Shown here in pieces: positions 1-8,446 of a stretch of DNA of 55,155 bases. The stretch's first letter is position 1. Each line of letters opens with the position of its first letter. Under the pieces are notes generated by a model. The model was given only the letters and a program-made list of their open reading frames with translations, made no database searches and was not told where the DNA came from. This stretch comes from Synergistaceae bacterium (GTDB taxonomy: Bacteria; Synergistota; Synergistia; Synergistales; Aminobacteriaceae), in contig JAFSKE010000124.1 of NCBI GenBank assembly GCA_017449135.1, forward strand, positions 1 to 55,155, in the 5' to 3' direction. The position numbers were made by a program, and so were the translations under genes.

Positions 1-825
1 AAAAATATTTGTTTTGTGTGTTGCGTCCCAGATTGTATTGATGTCGAGGAGCGATAATAATTTCCGTCCTTCTTTCAATGCTTCAAAAGGGTGTAGTCTT
101 TGAAATTCGTGAGTTTTAACCTTTTCGATTAATTTTGCGTTCCTGAATAACACTAAAGTTACAACGGTCAAAGCAAAAGGATTTGCGGAATTTAATAATT
201 TTGCGGTTTCGTTGACGTGAATTTCCGATAAATTTTTTCCTCCAAGTCCAAGCATTATATAAGCCGAGTATTTGATTTTTGAATCGTCAAGAATTTTCAT
301 TGCTTCGAGATTTTCGGAACATGTAACGCCTTTATTCTGAAATTTCAAAACTTCATCAGAACCTGATTCAATCCCTAAACATAATCTGTCATAGCCTGAA
401 TCATGTAAAATTTTTAACTCGTCAATATTCTTTCGTGTTACGTCATCGGCTCTTGAGAATGCAGAAATATATTCGCACTCTGGGAAATTTTCGTGAATCA
501 TCTCCGAAATTCGCAACAATTTTTCTGTGCTTAAGACAAAAGGATTTCCGCCCGCAAGCAAAAATCTTTTCGCACTCCCTAATTTGTCCTCATGAATGAA
601 TCGTAATTTTTTAATATTTTCATTGATTTTGTCGAGAGGGATTTCGTGAAATTTTGAAGCCCCGTTTAAGTCGCAGAATAAACATTTATCATAAGAACAG
701 CCGACAGTAACGGGAATTTGAATATCGTATGCTTCGGCCATTGGAACATAATAATAATATCCGTATTCCCTGAAAATTTCGTTTTTGAAGTCTTTAATGC
801 GTTTAATTCGTTCTGAAGTTGTCAT
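1..825 (-). CDS. Radical SAM protein (C-terminus beyond window edge)
   Basis: The reverse strand is open from an ATG at 825 to base 1 (275 codons, no stop), so the 3' end of the gene lies outside the window. A Cys cluster C43-x4-C48-x2-C51 inside GCSYDKCLFCDLN marks a radical SAM iron-sulfur site, followed by the glycine-rich LLAGGNP stretch near residue 90, an FSRADDVTRKN segment, and LCLGIESGSDEVL. This looks like a COG1032-type TIM-barrel enzyme. Its ATG overlaps the stop of the GcvH-like gene (ATGA), so the two are translationally coupled, and a lipoate ligase lies just upstream. I infer a role linked to lipoate or to the protein carrying it; the substrate cannot be read from the sequence. 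The CX4CX2C spacing differs from the commoner CX3CX2C. Confidence 0.85.
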   Translation of the reverse strand, partial: MTTSERIKRIKDFKNEIFREYGYYYYVPMAEAYDIQIPVTVGCSYDKCLFCDLNGASKFHEIPLDKINENIKKLRFIHEDKLGSAKRFLLAGGNPFVLSTEKLLRISEMIHENFPECEYISAFSRADDVTRKNIDELKILHDSGYDRLCLGIESGSDEVLKFQNKGVTCSENLEAMKILDDSKIKYSAYIMLGLGGKNLSEIHVNETAKLLNSANPFALTVVTLVLFRNAKLIEKVKTHEFQRLHPFEALKEGRKLLSLLDINTIWDATHKTNIF

Positions 826-1205
826 TTTGATATAAATTTTTTGTATTCGCCAGAATCCATTAAAGCGTCAAATTCTGAAATATTTTCGGGTTCAATCTCG
901 ATTAACCAGCCTTCATCAAAAGGAGCAATATTTATGATGCCGGGATTTTCGATTACTTCATTGTTGATTTTCGTGATTACGCCTGAAACTGGAGAATTTA
1001 TATCGCTTACGGATTTTGTAGCTTCGATTTTCCCAAAAGGTTTTCCGGCTTCAACATGAGTTCCGATTTCCGAAATTTCAACGTGAACAATATCACCCAA
1101 AGATGACTGCGAATAATCATCAATTCCGACACGGATAAAATTTTCAAATTTCTTTGCCCATTCGTTAGATTTAGTGTATTTAACGTCATTATTAAAATTC
1201 AACAT
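822..1205 (-). CDS. gcvH: Glycine cleavage H-like lipoyl carrier protein
   Basis: This 127-residue protein has the GcvH/biotinyl-lipoyl fold. The lipoylation site is in IEATKSVSDINSPVSG, where the Lys (residue 64 from this start) aligns with the modified Lys of E. coli GcvH (ESVKAASD). I chose ATG at 1205: AAAGGA at 1221-1216 is 10 nt away, whereas an in-frame TTG at 1211 would be only 4 nt away. The start lies inside the end of the lipoate ligase gene and the stop overlaps the radical SAM start. No gcvT, gcvP or lpd is visible here, so it may serve a glycine cleavage system elsewhere or be a stand-alone lipoyl carrier. Confidence 0.9.
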   Translation of the reverse strand: MLNFNNDVKYTKSNEWAKKFENFIRVGIDDYSQSSLGDIVHVEISEIGTHVEAGKPFGKIEATKSVSDINSPVSGVITKINNEVIENPGIINIAPFDEGWLIEIEPENISEFDALMDSGEYKKFISK

Positions 1206-1764
1206 TCTCAAAAATTCCTTTCATAAATTCATTAATATTCATGTCATTTTTCAACATCGGTCTAATATTAGCAACATGGCCGCAGTTTTTCAAAATTTTT
1301 TGCATTATCTTTAAGTCCGAGTCAAATAATAAAGTTCCGTGATGCAAAATTACTCCGTGATTATGATATTGAGCAGAGCCCGAAATTTTTAATCCGTCAG
1401 CTTTAATATCATTGTGTGAAAATTCGAGATTTGCATTAATTCCTATTTTGTAGAGAGTTTTAATTATGATTCGGGAAAAATATTCAAGCGTTAAATTTTT
1501 GTTATCTTTCATGATAAAACTATAATTTACATTTCCTAAATCATGATAGACAGTGCCGCCTCCGGAATTTCTACGGACAATTTTAATGTTATTTGAATTT
1601 GCGAAATCGACATCGACATCATTTTCAATATTTCCGTATCTGCCGACAATTATTGAGGGAGAATTTCGCCATAACATAAAAATTTCGGTGTTAAGACTGC
1701 ATAATTTTTCCTCAAAATTCAAATTTTCAACGGGATCAGTGCAAAAACTTTCAAGACAATACAT
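1192..1764 (-). CDS. lplA: Lipoate-protein ligase, catalytic domain only
   Basis: The protein belongs to the BPL/LPL catalytic family: RRNSGGGTVYHDLGNVNYSF near residues 64-83 matches the lipoate-binding RRxSGGG loop, and KISGSAQYHNHGVILHHGTL near 126-145 carries the conserved Lys of KxSGSA and the HHGTLL motif. At 190 aa it is much shorter than E. coli LplA (about 340 aa) and has no C-terminal accessory domain, as in the bipartite LplA/LplB or small LplJ-like systems. It probably attaches lipoate or octanoate to the GcvH-like protein encoded directly downstream, whose start overlaps its 3' end. The SD (AGGAGA on the reverse strand, about 1780) is roughly 12 nt from the ATG at 1764. Confidence 0.88.
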   Translation of the reverse strand: MYCLESFCTDPVENLNFEEKLCSLNTEIFMLWRNSPSIIVGRYGNIENDVDVDFANSNNIKIVRRNSGGGTVYHDLGNVNYSFIMKDNKNLTLEYFSRIIIKTLYKIGINANLEFSHNDIKADGLKISGSAQYHNHGVILHHGTLLFDSDLKIMQKILKNCGHVANIRPMLKNDMNINEFMKGIFENVEF

Positions 1765-1783
1765 TAATATTTATTTTCTCCTA

Positions 1784-1813
1784 TATAATTTACATAATAA
1801 TTTTACAAAGGAG
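1784..1813 (+). promoter_or_regulatory. Probable -10 box and SD of the FAD oxidoreductase
   Basis: In the 57-nt divergent gap between lplA and the FAD oxidoreductase, TATAAT lies at 1784-1789 and a strong SD, AAAGGAG, at 1807-1813, 8 nt before the TTG at 1822. No convincing -35 is seen. The reverse-strand promoter for the lipoate operon must overlap this segment (TTGTAA at 1808-1803 and a TATATA-like -10). Confidence 0.45.
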
Positions 1814-1821
1814 ATTCGATT

Positions 1822-3741
1822 TTGAAAATAAGAAATTTATTTATATCAGTCGTGATTTTAGTTTTATGTTTAAGTCATTCATCTTATGCAGTCGAAAATG
1901 ATTATGACGTTGTGATTGCAGGCGGAGGAATGGGAGGAACTGCTGCGGCGATTCAGGCTTCAAGAATGGGCGTGAAGGTTTTAATCGTTGAACCTACATA
2001 CATGCTCGGAGGTCAGGCAACGGCTGCGGGAGTTTCGACAATGGACGACATGAGCGGAATTGAGAGCGGAATATATTTAGAATTTATAAACAAAGTCCGT
2101 GATTATTACGCAAAAATGAAAAAATCAATCGCAACATGCTATTGGAAAGTCAACACAAGAGCCTTTGAACCTTCAGTCGGCGATAAAATTTTGAAGGAAA
2201 TGACTCAGAGTGCAGATATTTTGTATCATTCTCAAATAATTTCAGTTAAGAATGAAACAGAGCAAAAATTTGTTACCGTGAAAACTCCCGACGGGATCAA
2301 AAACATAAATTTCAAAATTCTGATTGACACAACGGAATACGGAGACATTCTGCCGTTAATCGGTGCAAAATACAGAGCCGGTAATTCAGTTTCGCCTGAC
2401 ACAGATAAGGACGTTTACATTCAGGATATAACATGGACAACGATAATCCGAAAATATTCTGATGGGATTCCCGAAAATCTGAAAGTAAAAAATCCTTTGC
2501 CCGGTTACGAAAAAGCAAAAAAGAATTATCAGGGATATGTTGCAAAAAACGGTTTTGACTTTCAAGGAAAATATCCCGTAAAACTTCCCGTAAATTTAAT
2601 TTCTCATAACGCTTATCGTGCAGTGCCTGATTCATTTTTGCCCGGAAGCTACACGGGAAAACGCAAAGACTGGGACAAAATTACGAAAACCGGTGTTAAT
2701 TGGGGAAATGATTATCCTGGAATGTATTTTTGGAAAGGACATTACGGCTTAACCGTAAAATATCTTGAAGATAAAGATTTACGCAGACAGATTGAGCAGG
2801 ACGCATTGTTAAAGACATTGCATTTTATTTATTACGTTCAAAACGAATTAAAAGAGAATTGGTCAGTCGATGAGAACGAATACGGAGAACTGCCCGAAGC
2901 TGCAAAAGATATGAACTTATCCGAAGAATGGCAGAATATAGCAAAACATTTTCCACCGATACCTTATGTCAGGGAATCGAGGCGAATGTTAGGGAATTAC
3001 ACGTTTAATTCAAGTGCTGTACACAAAAATTCATTAAGCTGGAGAATCGGAAACAAGAATAATGAATTTTACGACGCAATAGCAATCGGAGGTTACAATC
3101 TTGATGTTCACGGCGGAGATGATGATGACGATCTGGAAAGTGATTTAGGCGAAAAGCAGTCATCAATTTATGGAGACATGCCGCAGGGAGCTTTTCAAGT
3201 TCCTATGAGGATATTAATTCCTGAAAGCACGGATAATTTTATTGCCGCTGAAAAAAATTTGTCGATGTCAAGGCTTGTTTCGAGTGCTACAAGACTTCAG
3301 CCTATTTGCATGATGACGGGACAGGCTGCGGGGGCATTGGCTGCTGTTGCGGTTCAAAATAAAATTCAGCCTCGTGATGTAAGTGCTTTGAGCGTTCAAA
3401 AAAGGCTTGTTAATGACGGAGTAGTTATTTCACTTTGTAATTACAAAGACGTTCCGAGAGAACATAAATTTTTCGGCAGCGTTCAGCTTGCGACACTTTA
3501 CAAACTTCTTGATCCTAAACAAATTCCGAATCTTCCTGCGAAAAACATAAATGCAGGGAAAAAAGGACATAAAACCATAAAAGGACGTTTTGGAATTAAC
3601 GAAAGACTCAGCAATAAAGAAACAAAAAATATGATTGAGAGAGCTGAAAAAATTTCGGGGAAAAAATTAAAACTCGAAATCACTAATAAAATGACACGTG
3701 GAGAAGCTGTTGACTTAGTCATAAAAGCAATGACGGAATAA
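1822..3741 (+). CDS. Secreted FAD-dependent oxidoreductase
   Basis: This 639-aa protein starts at TTG 1822 behind a strong AAAGGAG. Residues 1-23 are a signal peptide (hydrophobic core ending SSYA), so it acts outside the cytoplasmic membrane. A Rossmann FAD-binding motif follows (VVIAGGGMGGTAAAIQAS, GGGMGG at 34-39), with LGGQATAAG near 62-70 as in the FAD_oxidored (PF12831) family. SATRLQPICMMTGQAAGALAAVAV near residue 500 is the usual C-terminal FAD contact region. The tail (MTRGEAVDLVIKAM) resembles one SLH-like motif, which is only suggestive. The substrate is unknown. The gene is monocistronic and ends at a bidirectional hairpin shared with recA. Confidence 0.85.
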   Translation: MKIRNLFISVVILVLCLSHSSYAVENDYDVVIAGGGMGGTAAAIQASRMGVKVLIVEPTYMLGGQATAAGVSTMDDMSGIESGIYLEFINKVRDYYAKMKKSIATCYWKVNTRAFEPSVGDKILKEMTQSADILYHSQIISVKNETEQKFVTVKTPDGIKNINFKILIDTTEYGDILPLIGAKYRAGNSVSPDTDKDVYIQDITWTTIIRKYSDGIPENLKVKNPLPGYEKAKKNYQGYVAKNGFDFQGKYPVKLPVNLISHNAYRAVPDSFLPGSYTGKRKDWDKITKTGVNWGNDYPGMYFWKGHYGLTVKYLEDKDLRRQIEQDALLKTLHFIYYVQNELKENWSVDENEYGELPEAAKDMNLSEEWQNIAKHFPPIPYVRESRRMLGNYTFNSSAVHKNSLSWRIGNKNNEFYDAIAIGGYNLDVHGGDDDDDLESDLGEKQSSIYGDMPQGAFQVPMRILIPESTDNFIAAEKNLSMSRLVSSATRLQPICMMTGQAAGALAAVAVQNKIQPRDVSALSVQKRLVNDGVVISLCNYKDVPREHKFFGSVQLATLYKLLDPKQIPNLPAKNINAGKKGHKTIKGRFGINERLSNKETKNMIERAEKISGKKLKLEITNKMTRGEAVDLVIKAMTE

Positions 3742-3747
3742 AATAAT

Positions 3748-3780
3748 ACCCCTCCGTTTACAAATTAAGCGAAGGGGTTT
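3748..3780. terminator. Bidirectional hairpin terminator between convergent genes
   Basis: ACCCCT at 3748-3753 pairs with AGGGGT at 3773-3778, and the stem extends inward with one mismatch to TTTA/TAAG around a CAAAT loop. T-rich DNA flanks it on both strands. It sits between the stop of the FAD oxidoreductase (+) and recA (-), so it can serve both. Confidence 0.75.
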
Positions 3781-3795
3781 AATAAAAAATAAAAA

Positions 3796-4947
3796 TTATT
3801 CGCTGTCGGAAATATCTAAAATTTCCTCGTCGCCTTCCTCTTCTCCCATAACCTCTTCGGATTTAATTTCGTCTGTGTTCTCGTTGTCTGACATCTCCGA
3901 AGGATCCGGAATATAGCCAATTCCTTTATTGACTTCTGACATTATGGCTTTCATTATTTCGTCTTGTAAAGGTTTGTTCTCGTACAAAAATTTTGCAACT
4001 GCCTCTTTGCCCTGTCCGAGAGTTTCACCTTTATAAGCAAGCCATGCGCCTCGTTTTATGATTATTCCGTAGTCAATGGCCATGTCAACTACTGCAACGC
4101 CGACAGGAATACCCTTGCCGTAAATTAAACTTGCGTGTGCGGTTCTGAATGGAGGAGCTAATTTGTTTTTTACGACCTTCAAAAATAATTCGTGTCCGAT
4201 CGTTACATCTCCCTTTTCGAGTTTTTTACCACGTCGGACTTCAAGTCTTATTGAGGAATAAAATTTTAACGCTCTTCCACCCGTTGTTGTTTCACTTGGG
4301 CCAGGTGCATAACCTGTTGAAATCATCGCTCGAAGCTGGTTTATAAATATTACGATGCAATTTGTTTTTGAGATTATCGAAGCAAGCCTTCTCAATGAAT
4401 ATGACATTAATCTTGCCTGCAAACCAAGCTGGCTTTCTCCGATTCTCCCGTCAATTTCAGCTTGAGGTGTCAAAGCAGCAACTGAATCAACGACTACAAT
4501 ATCTACTGCACCGGTTCTGACTAACTGATCCAAAACATACAAAGCCTGTTCCCCGCTGTCAGGTTGAGACATGTATAAATTTTCGATGTTTACTCCGAGT
4601 GTTACAGCAAGTCTCGGATCAAGAGCATGTTCAGCATCAATGAAAGCCGCTATTCCTCCTGCCTTTTGAGCCTCTGCAACAGCACACAATGCGATTGTAG
4701 TTTTTCCTGAACCTTCAGGGCCAAAAATTTCAACAATCCTGCCTTTGGGATAACCTCCGATTCCTAATGCTACGTCGAGGGGCAAAATTCCGCTGGGAAT
4801 AATATCGATGTTCTTTTTCGCCGTCTCTCCCAAACGCATTATCGCACCTTCGCCGAATTTTCCGCGAATCTCTCCGATTGCTTCTTCCAAAATCTGTTCT
4901 TTAGTCTGTGCTGTTTTTTTCGTTGAAGCCTTAGCCAGTTTAATCAC
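3796..4947 (-). CDS. recA: Recombinase RecA
   Basis: RecA mediates strand exchange and SOS coprotease activity. The Walker A is GPEGSGKTT at residues 76-84, with the second Gly in place of the common Ser. DAEHALDP, VVVDSVAAL, the INQLR loop-2 region and a long acidic C-terminal tail (about residues 350-383) are all present. The annotated GTG at 4947 has no usable SD spacing, because AAGGAG (4952-4947) overlaps it; the fourth codon, CTG at 4938, lies 8 nt from that SD and would give an N-terminus MAKASTKK typical of RecA. The gene follows a PepSY protein by 3 nt. Confidence 0.97.
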   Translation of the reverse strand: MIKLAKASTKKTAQTKEQILEEAIGEIRGKFGEGAIMRLGETAKKNIDIIPSGILPLDVALGIGGYPKGRIVEIFGPEGSGKTTIALCAVAEAQKAGGIAAFIDAEHALDPRLAVTLGVNIENLYMSQPDSGEQALYVLDQLVRTGAVDIVVVDSVAALTPQAEIDGRIGESQLGLQARLMSYSLRRLASIISKTNCIVIFINQLRAMISTGYAPGPSETTTGGRALKFYSSIRLEVRRGKKLEKGDVTIGHELFLKVVKNKLAPPFRTAHASLIYGKGIPVGVAVVDMAIDYGIIIKRGAWLAYKGETLGQGKEAVAKFLYENKPLQDEIMKAIMSEVNKGIGYIPDPSEMSDNENTDEIKSEEVMGEEEGDEEILDISDSE

Positions 4948-4950
4948 TCC

Positions 4951-5295
4951 TTAATCGTCAATTTTGAATTTCAGAACTTGGCCTGTTACAGCGTCAATGT
5001 CAATGTCATATTCAACATGGCCGGCGATAACTTCCATTTGATAAACAGGTCTGAAATATGTTGCGTTAGGATAGTCATCTGCTTCGTCGTCAAGGTCAAT
5101 ATCCTTAAAATAAACGTTTGACCCCGCATTAAGTTTTTGCAATGCGATTTGTTTTGCCTGTTCAACGGTAATTAATTTAATATTCTCCTGTGCAGCTCTT
5201 TCACGAACGTAACGGCCGTCATCGTCCGCAAAAACGATTCCCGAAAATCCGAAAACAAATGCAGCGAGGATTAATGTAAAAAATACCTTTTTCAT
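4951..5295 (-). CDS. Secreted PepSY-domain protein
   Basis: This 114-aa protein has a signal peptide (residues 1-23, FSGIVFA then acidic residues) and one PepSY-like unit: ITVEQAKQIALQKLNAG near 43-58, then a beta-strand segment ending YDIDIDAVTGQVLKFKIDD. PepSY domains often inhibit or chaperone proteases or bind periplasmic partners; no specific role can be assigned. The SD AAAGGAG lies 8 nt upstream of the ATG. It is immediately upstream of recA and probably co-transcribed, although a functional link to recombination is not evident. Confidence 0.8.
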   Translation of the reverse strand: MKKVFFTLILAAFVFGFSGIVFADDDGRYVRERAAQENIKLITVEQAKQIALQKLNAGSNVYFKDIDLDDEADDYPNATYFRPVYQMEVIAGHVEYDIDIDAVTGQVLKFKIDD

Positions 5296-5389
5296 TAAAA
5301 CACTCCTTTAATTTGAAACTTGTAAATAAGTATACAACAAAAACAAGTATATAATAAATTAAATAATTTCTTAGGAGGTTTCGTTTTTA
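5296..5389. promoter_or_regulatory. Divergent promoter region, pepSY-recA and symporter
   Basis: For the + strand symporter, TATAAT lies at 5350-5355 and the SD AGGAGG at 5373-5378, 11 nt before the ATG. For the reverse strand, TATACT at 5334-5329 is a plausible -10. Neither has a good -35 hexamer. Confidence 0.4.
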
Positions 5390-6625
5390 ATGAAGGCAAA
5401 AGATGTCGTTCATAATTATTTTTTCCTGGTAATTCTTCTGTTAGCAATGATTTTAGGTGCCGTAACGGGGTACGTTTATCCTGAATTTTCAGGTAATATT
5501 GCATTTCTCGGCACGATTTTCATTCGTTTGATGTTCTGCATTGTTGTCCCGATGGTTTTTTCGTCAATTTCAGGAGCAATAGCAGGCACAAAAAATCTCA
5601 AACGTTCCGGCAAAATAATGTGGACTACGATTATTACGTTTATAATCACCGGTGTATTCGCAACAATAATTTACTTCGCTTTAATACTCGTTTTCCCGCC
5701 CGTTACGAGTGCATGGACTGAAGTTGCAAGAGAGGAAATCGGTTCTCACGCAACAATGACTCAAATGATCGTAAATTTCTTTACAGTTGAGGATTTTGTC
5801 GGATTATTATCAAGACGTGCAATGCTCCCGTTAATAGTTTTCTCTTTGTTGTTTGGATTTGCCGTAAATTTAAGCGGTGAAGACGGCGAACCGGTAAGAA
5901 AATTTTTAGTGAGCATGACGGCAGTAATGTTAAAAATGGTAAAGATTGTAACGTATTATGCACCGATAGCATTTTTCGCAATCTTTGCAGACCTCGTTGC
6001 AAGTTACGGCCCTCAAATTACACAAGCATACGCAAGGGCTTTGGGACTTTATTATCCTGTGTGTTTCATTTATATTTTCACGGCATTTCCGATTATGGCA
6101 TGGATTGGAGCAGGTTCTGAGGGCGTTCGTGTGATGTTCAGACATATTTTGAAGCCGGCAGTCGTTTCGCTTGGTACGTGTTCATCAATCGCAACGATTC
6201 CTACAAATATGGAAGTCGCAGCAGAGTCGGGAATTTCAAAAGATGTCAGTGATATTGTTTTACCTTTGGGAGCAACAATGCACATGGACGGTTCATGTTT
6301 TTCATGCGTATTAAAAATTGCGTTTGTTCTCGGAGTTTTGGGACAGCCTTTAACGCTTTCGGAATTGCCGTTTATAATTTTGGTAGCGGTATTCTCATCT
6401 GTCGGAATGAGCGGAGTACCAGGCGGCGGTTACATCGGAGAATACATAATCTGCACAATTTTCTTCCCTGATAACATGGAACTTGCATTTCCAATTTTAG
6501 TAGCGATTGGAAACTTGGTAGATCCTCCGGCGACAATGATTAATGCTGCTGGAGATTATGTTGTTTCGTTCATAGTTTCAAGATTTACGGACGGTAAAGA
6601 CTGGCTGAAAAAAGCTAAAGCATAA
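5390..6625 (+). CDS. Dicarboxylate/amino acid:cation symporter
   Basis: This 411-aa polytopic membrane protein belongs to the DAACS (GltP/DctA/SstT) family. About eight hydrophobic segments are visible, from ILLLAMILGAVTGYVYPEF at the N-terminus onward. The family's two substrate/ion motifs are near the C-terminal half: LPLGATMHMDGSCF in hairpin/TM7 and GNLVDPPATMINAAGD in TM8, with GMSGVPGGGYIG as the second re-entrant hairpin. The usual NMDGT is MHMDGS here, so substrate preference may differ from glutamate or C4-dicarboxylates. It follows an AGGAGG SD and appears monocistronic. Confidence 0.9.
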   Translation: MKAKDVVHNYFFLVILLLAMILGAVTGYVYPEFSGNIAFLGTIFIRLMFCIVVPMVFSSISGAIAGTKNLKRSGKIMWTTIITFIITGVFATIIYFALILVFPPVTSAWTEVAREEIGSHATMTQMIVNFFTVEDFVGLLSRRAMLPLIVFSLLFGFAVNLSGEDGEPVRKFLVSMTAVMLKMVKIVTYYAPIAFFAIFADLVASYGPQITQAYARALGLYYPVCFIYIFTAFPIMAWIGAGSEGVRVMFRHILKPAVVSLGTCSSIATIPTNMEVAAESGISKDVSDIVLPLGATMHMDGSCFSCVLKIAFVLGVLGQPLTLSELPFIILVAVFSSVGMSGVPGGGYIGEYIICTIFFPDNMELAFPILVAIGNLVDPPATMINAAGDYVVSFIVSRFTDGKDWLKKAKA

Positions 6626-6644
6626 ACTATTTTTTCCCCTCGTG

Positions 6645-6653
6645 TGTTAGAAT
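6645..6653 (+). promoter_or_regulatory. Extended -10 promoter of ilvB
   Basis: TGTTAGAAT gives TG at 6645-6646 and TAGAAT at 6648-6653, with no good -35. It is followed by ACGAAAAATTTTTT, which is nearly the same as the sequence after the gatC promoter (8986-8994). Confidence 0.5.
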
Positions 6654-6687
6654 TTACGAAAAATTTTTTCGAGGGGGATTTTCTTTC

Positions 6688-8430
6688 TTGAACACAAGCA
6701 GGAAATTAAATGGATCTGAAATTTTAATTCAATGTTTAATTGAACAGGGAGTCGATACGATTTTCGGTTATCCCGGCGGAGCGATTCTCAACGTTTACGA
6801 CAAATTATACGATCACAAAGAAATCAAGCACATTTTAACCGCTCACGAACAGGGAGCTTCACATGCTGCGGACGGTTACGCACGTTCGACTGGTAAAGTC
6901 GGAGTTTGTTTTGCAACATCGGGGCCGGGTTCGACGAATTTAACAACCGGTGTTGCTACGGCATACATGGATTCGTCTCCTGTAGTTTTTATAACCTGCA
7001 ACGTAAACAGCGATTTAATAGGCCGTGATTCGTTTCAGGAAGTTGACATAACCGGCGTAACTCTGCCAATCACAAAATGCAGTTACACAGTCAGCAAGGT
7101 TGAAAAATTAGCCGACACAGTTAGAGAAGCATTTTTAATTGCTAAATCAGGTCGTCCGGGGCCAGTGTTAATTGACATTCAGAAAAACGCAACTTCAGAT
7201 GAGTGCGAATATTATCCCATGACACCTGACGAATATTTTTCAAGCAACGAAAACAGAATTTCACGATTGAAGAAAACTCATCACCCAAGCATTGGTTATC
7301 CTGACATTGATTTAAGTGCGATTGATGAACTTGCCGAATTAATCGACAAATCCGAAAAACCGTTATTAATCTGCGGAGGCGGAGTTGTTAGGGCAAAGGC
7401 ATCGCAGGAATTTAGAACTCTTGCAACACGAATCGATTCTCCTGTTGCAATTACGGTTATGGGCGGAGGAGCTTTTCCCGGAGATTCGCCGTTAAAAACC
7501 GGAATGATTGGAATGCACGGCTCACAGGCTTCAAATATGGCATGTGATTCATGTGATCTGTTAATTGCAGTAGGGTGCAGATTTTCGGATCGTGTAACGT
7601 TAAATCCGGCAGGTTTTGCAAAGAACGCAAAAATTGTACACATTGACATTGACGCTTCAGAAATTAACAAAAACGTGAAATCCGATTTAAGCATTGTAGG
7701 AGACGCAAAAAAAATTCTGAATTTATTGCTGGCAAAATTAAAACGCGACAAAAAAAATGATCTCTGGAAGGATTATGTCTTTTCATTCAAACGTGAAACA
7801 GAATACGATGACAGAACAGACGAAACTTTAACGCCGAAAGAAATTTTATCGTCAGCAGCAGAAATTCTGCCTCAGGATACAATCGTTACAACAGACGTTG
7901 GACAGCATCAAATGTGGGCGATTCAACATTTCAAATTTGATTATCCCGGACAATTAATAACTTCGGGAGGCTTCGGGACAATGGGCTTCGGACTTGGAGC
8001 GGCAATCGGGGCACAGGTCGGAAATCCTGAAAAAACGGTTTTGCATGTTACCGGCGATGGAAGTTTCAGAATGAACTGCAACGAACTTTGCACTGAAGAA
8101 TATTATAAATTACCGATAATCACGCTGATTTTTAATAATTCTACGCTTGGAATGGTTCGACAATGGCAGCATTTAATTTACAAGGAAAGATATTCACAGA
8201 CGACTTTAGACAGATCGCCCGACTTCACAAAATTAGCTGAAGCCTACGGAGTTCACGGTCGAAAAGTTACAAATGTTGAAATGCTGCGAAATGTCTTAAC
8301 CGAAGCCGTAAATGCACGAAAGAACGGAGATAATGTCGGCTGGGTAATTGACTGCAAAATCGACATGGACGAAATGGTAAGACCAATGGTTGGCGGAAAC
8401 AGTTTTATTTCTGAATTTATGCTTTATTAA
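6688..8430 (+). CDS. ilvB: Acetolactate synthase, large (catalytic) subunit
   Basis: A 580-aa ThDP enzyme that condenses two pyruvates (or pyruvate and 2-oxobutyrate) in branched-chain amino acid synthesis. The activating Glu is E54 in TAHEQGASHAADGYAR; the FAD/central domain spans roughly 190-330; the ThDP-Mg site is GDGSFRMN at 456-463 followed by IFNNSTLGMVRQWQ. The start is TTG 6688 behind GAGGGGG at 6671-6677. The right arm of an inverted repeat (CCCCTCG 6636-6642, CGAGGGG 6670-6676) overlaps that SD. ilvN follows in the same operon. No T-box or attenuator leader peptide was found upstream. Confidence 0.96.
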   Translation: MNTSRKLNGSEILIQCLIEQGVDTIFGYPGGAILNVYDKLYDHKEIKHILTAHEQGASHAADGYARSTGKVGVCFATSGPGSTNLTTGVATAYMDSSPVVFITCNVNSDLIGRDSFQEVDITGVTLPITKCSYTVSKVEKLADTVREAFLIAKSGRPGPVLIDIQKNATSDECEYYPMTPDEYFSSNENRISRLKKTHHPSIGYPDIDLSAIDELAELIDKSEKPLLICGGGVVRAKASQEFRTLATRIDSPVAITVMGGGAFPGDSPLKTGMIGMHGSQASNMACDSCDLLIAVGCRFSDRVTLNPAGFAKNAKIVHIDIDASEINKNVKSDLSIVGDAKKILNLLLAKLKRDKKNDLWKDYVFSFKRETEYDDRTDETLTPKEILSSAAEILPQDTIVTTDVGQHQMWAIQHFKFDYPGQLITSGGFGTMGFGLGAAIGAQVGNPEKTVLHVTGDGSFRMNCNELCTEEYYKLPIITLIFNNSTLGMVRQWQHLIYKERYSQTTLDRSPDFTKLAEAYGVHGRKVTNVEMLRNVLTEAVNARKNGDNVGWVIDCKIDMDEMVRPMVGGNSFISEFMLY

Positions 8431-8446
8431 AGGAGATGTGATTTTA

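Noticed and set aside
6626-6687. T-box or leader-peptide attenuator upstream of ilvB
   Set aside because: The gap is only 62 nt and has neither a T-box motif nor a run of branched-chain codons.
7296-7751. A 151-codon reverse frame inside ilvB
   Set aside because: It lies wholly within a well-conserved ilvB region and has no recognisable domain.
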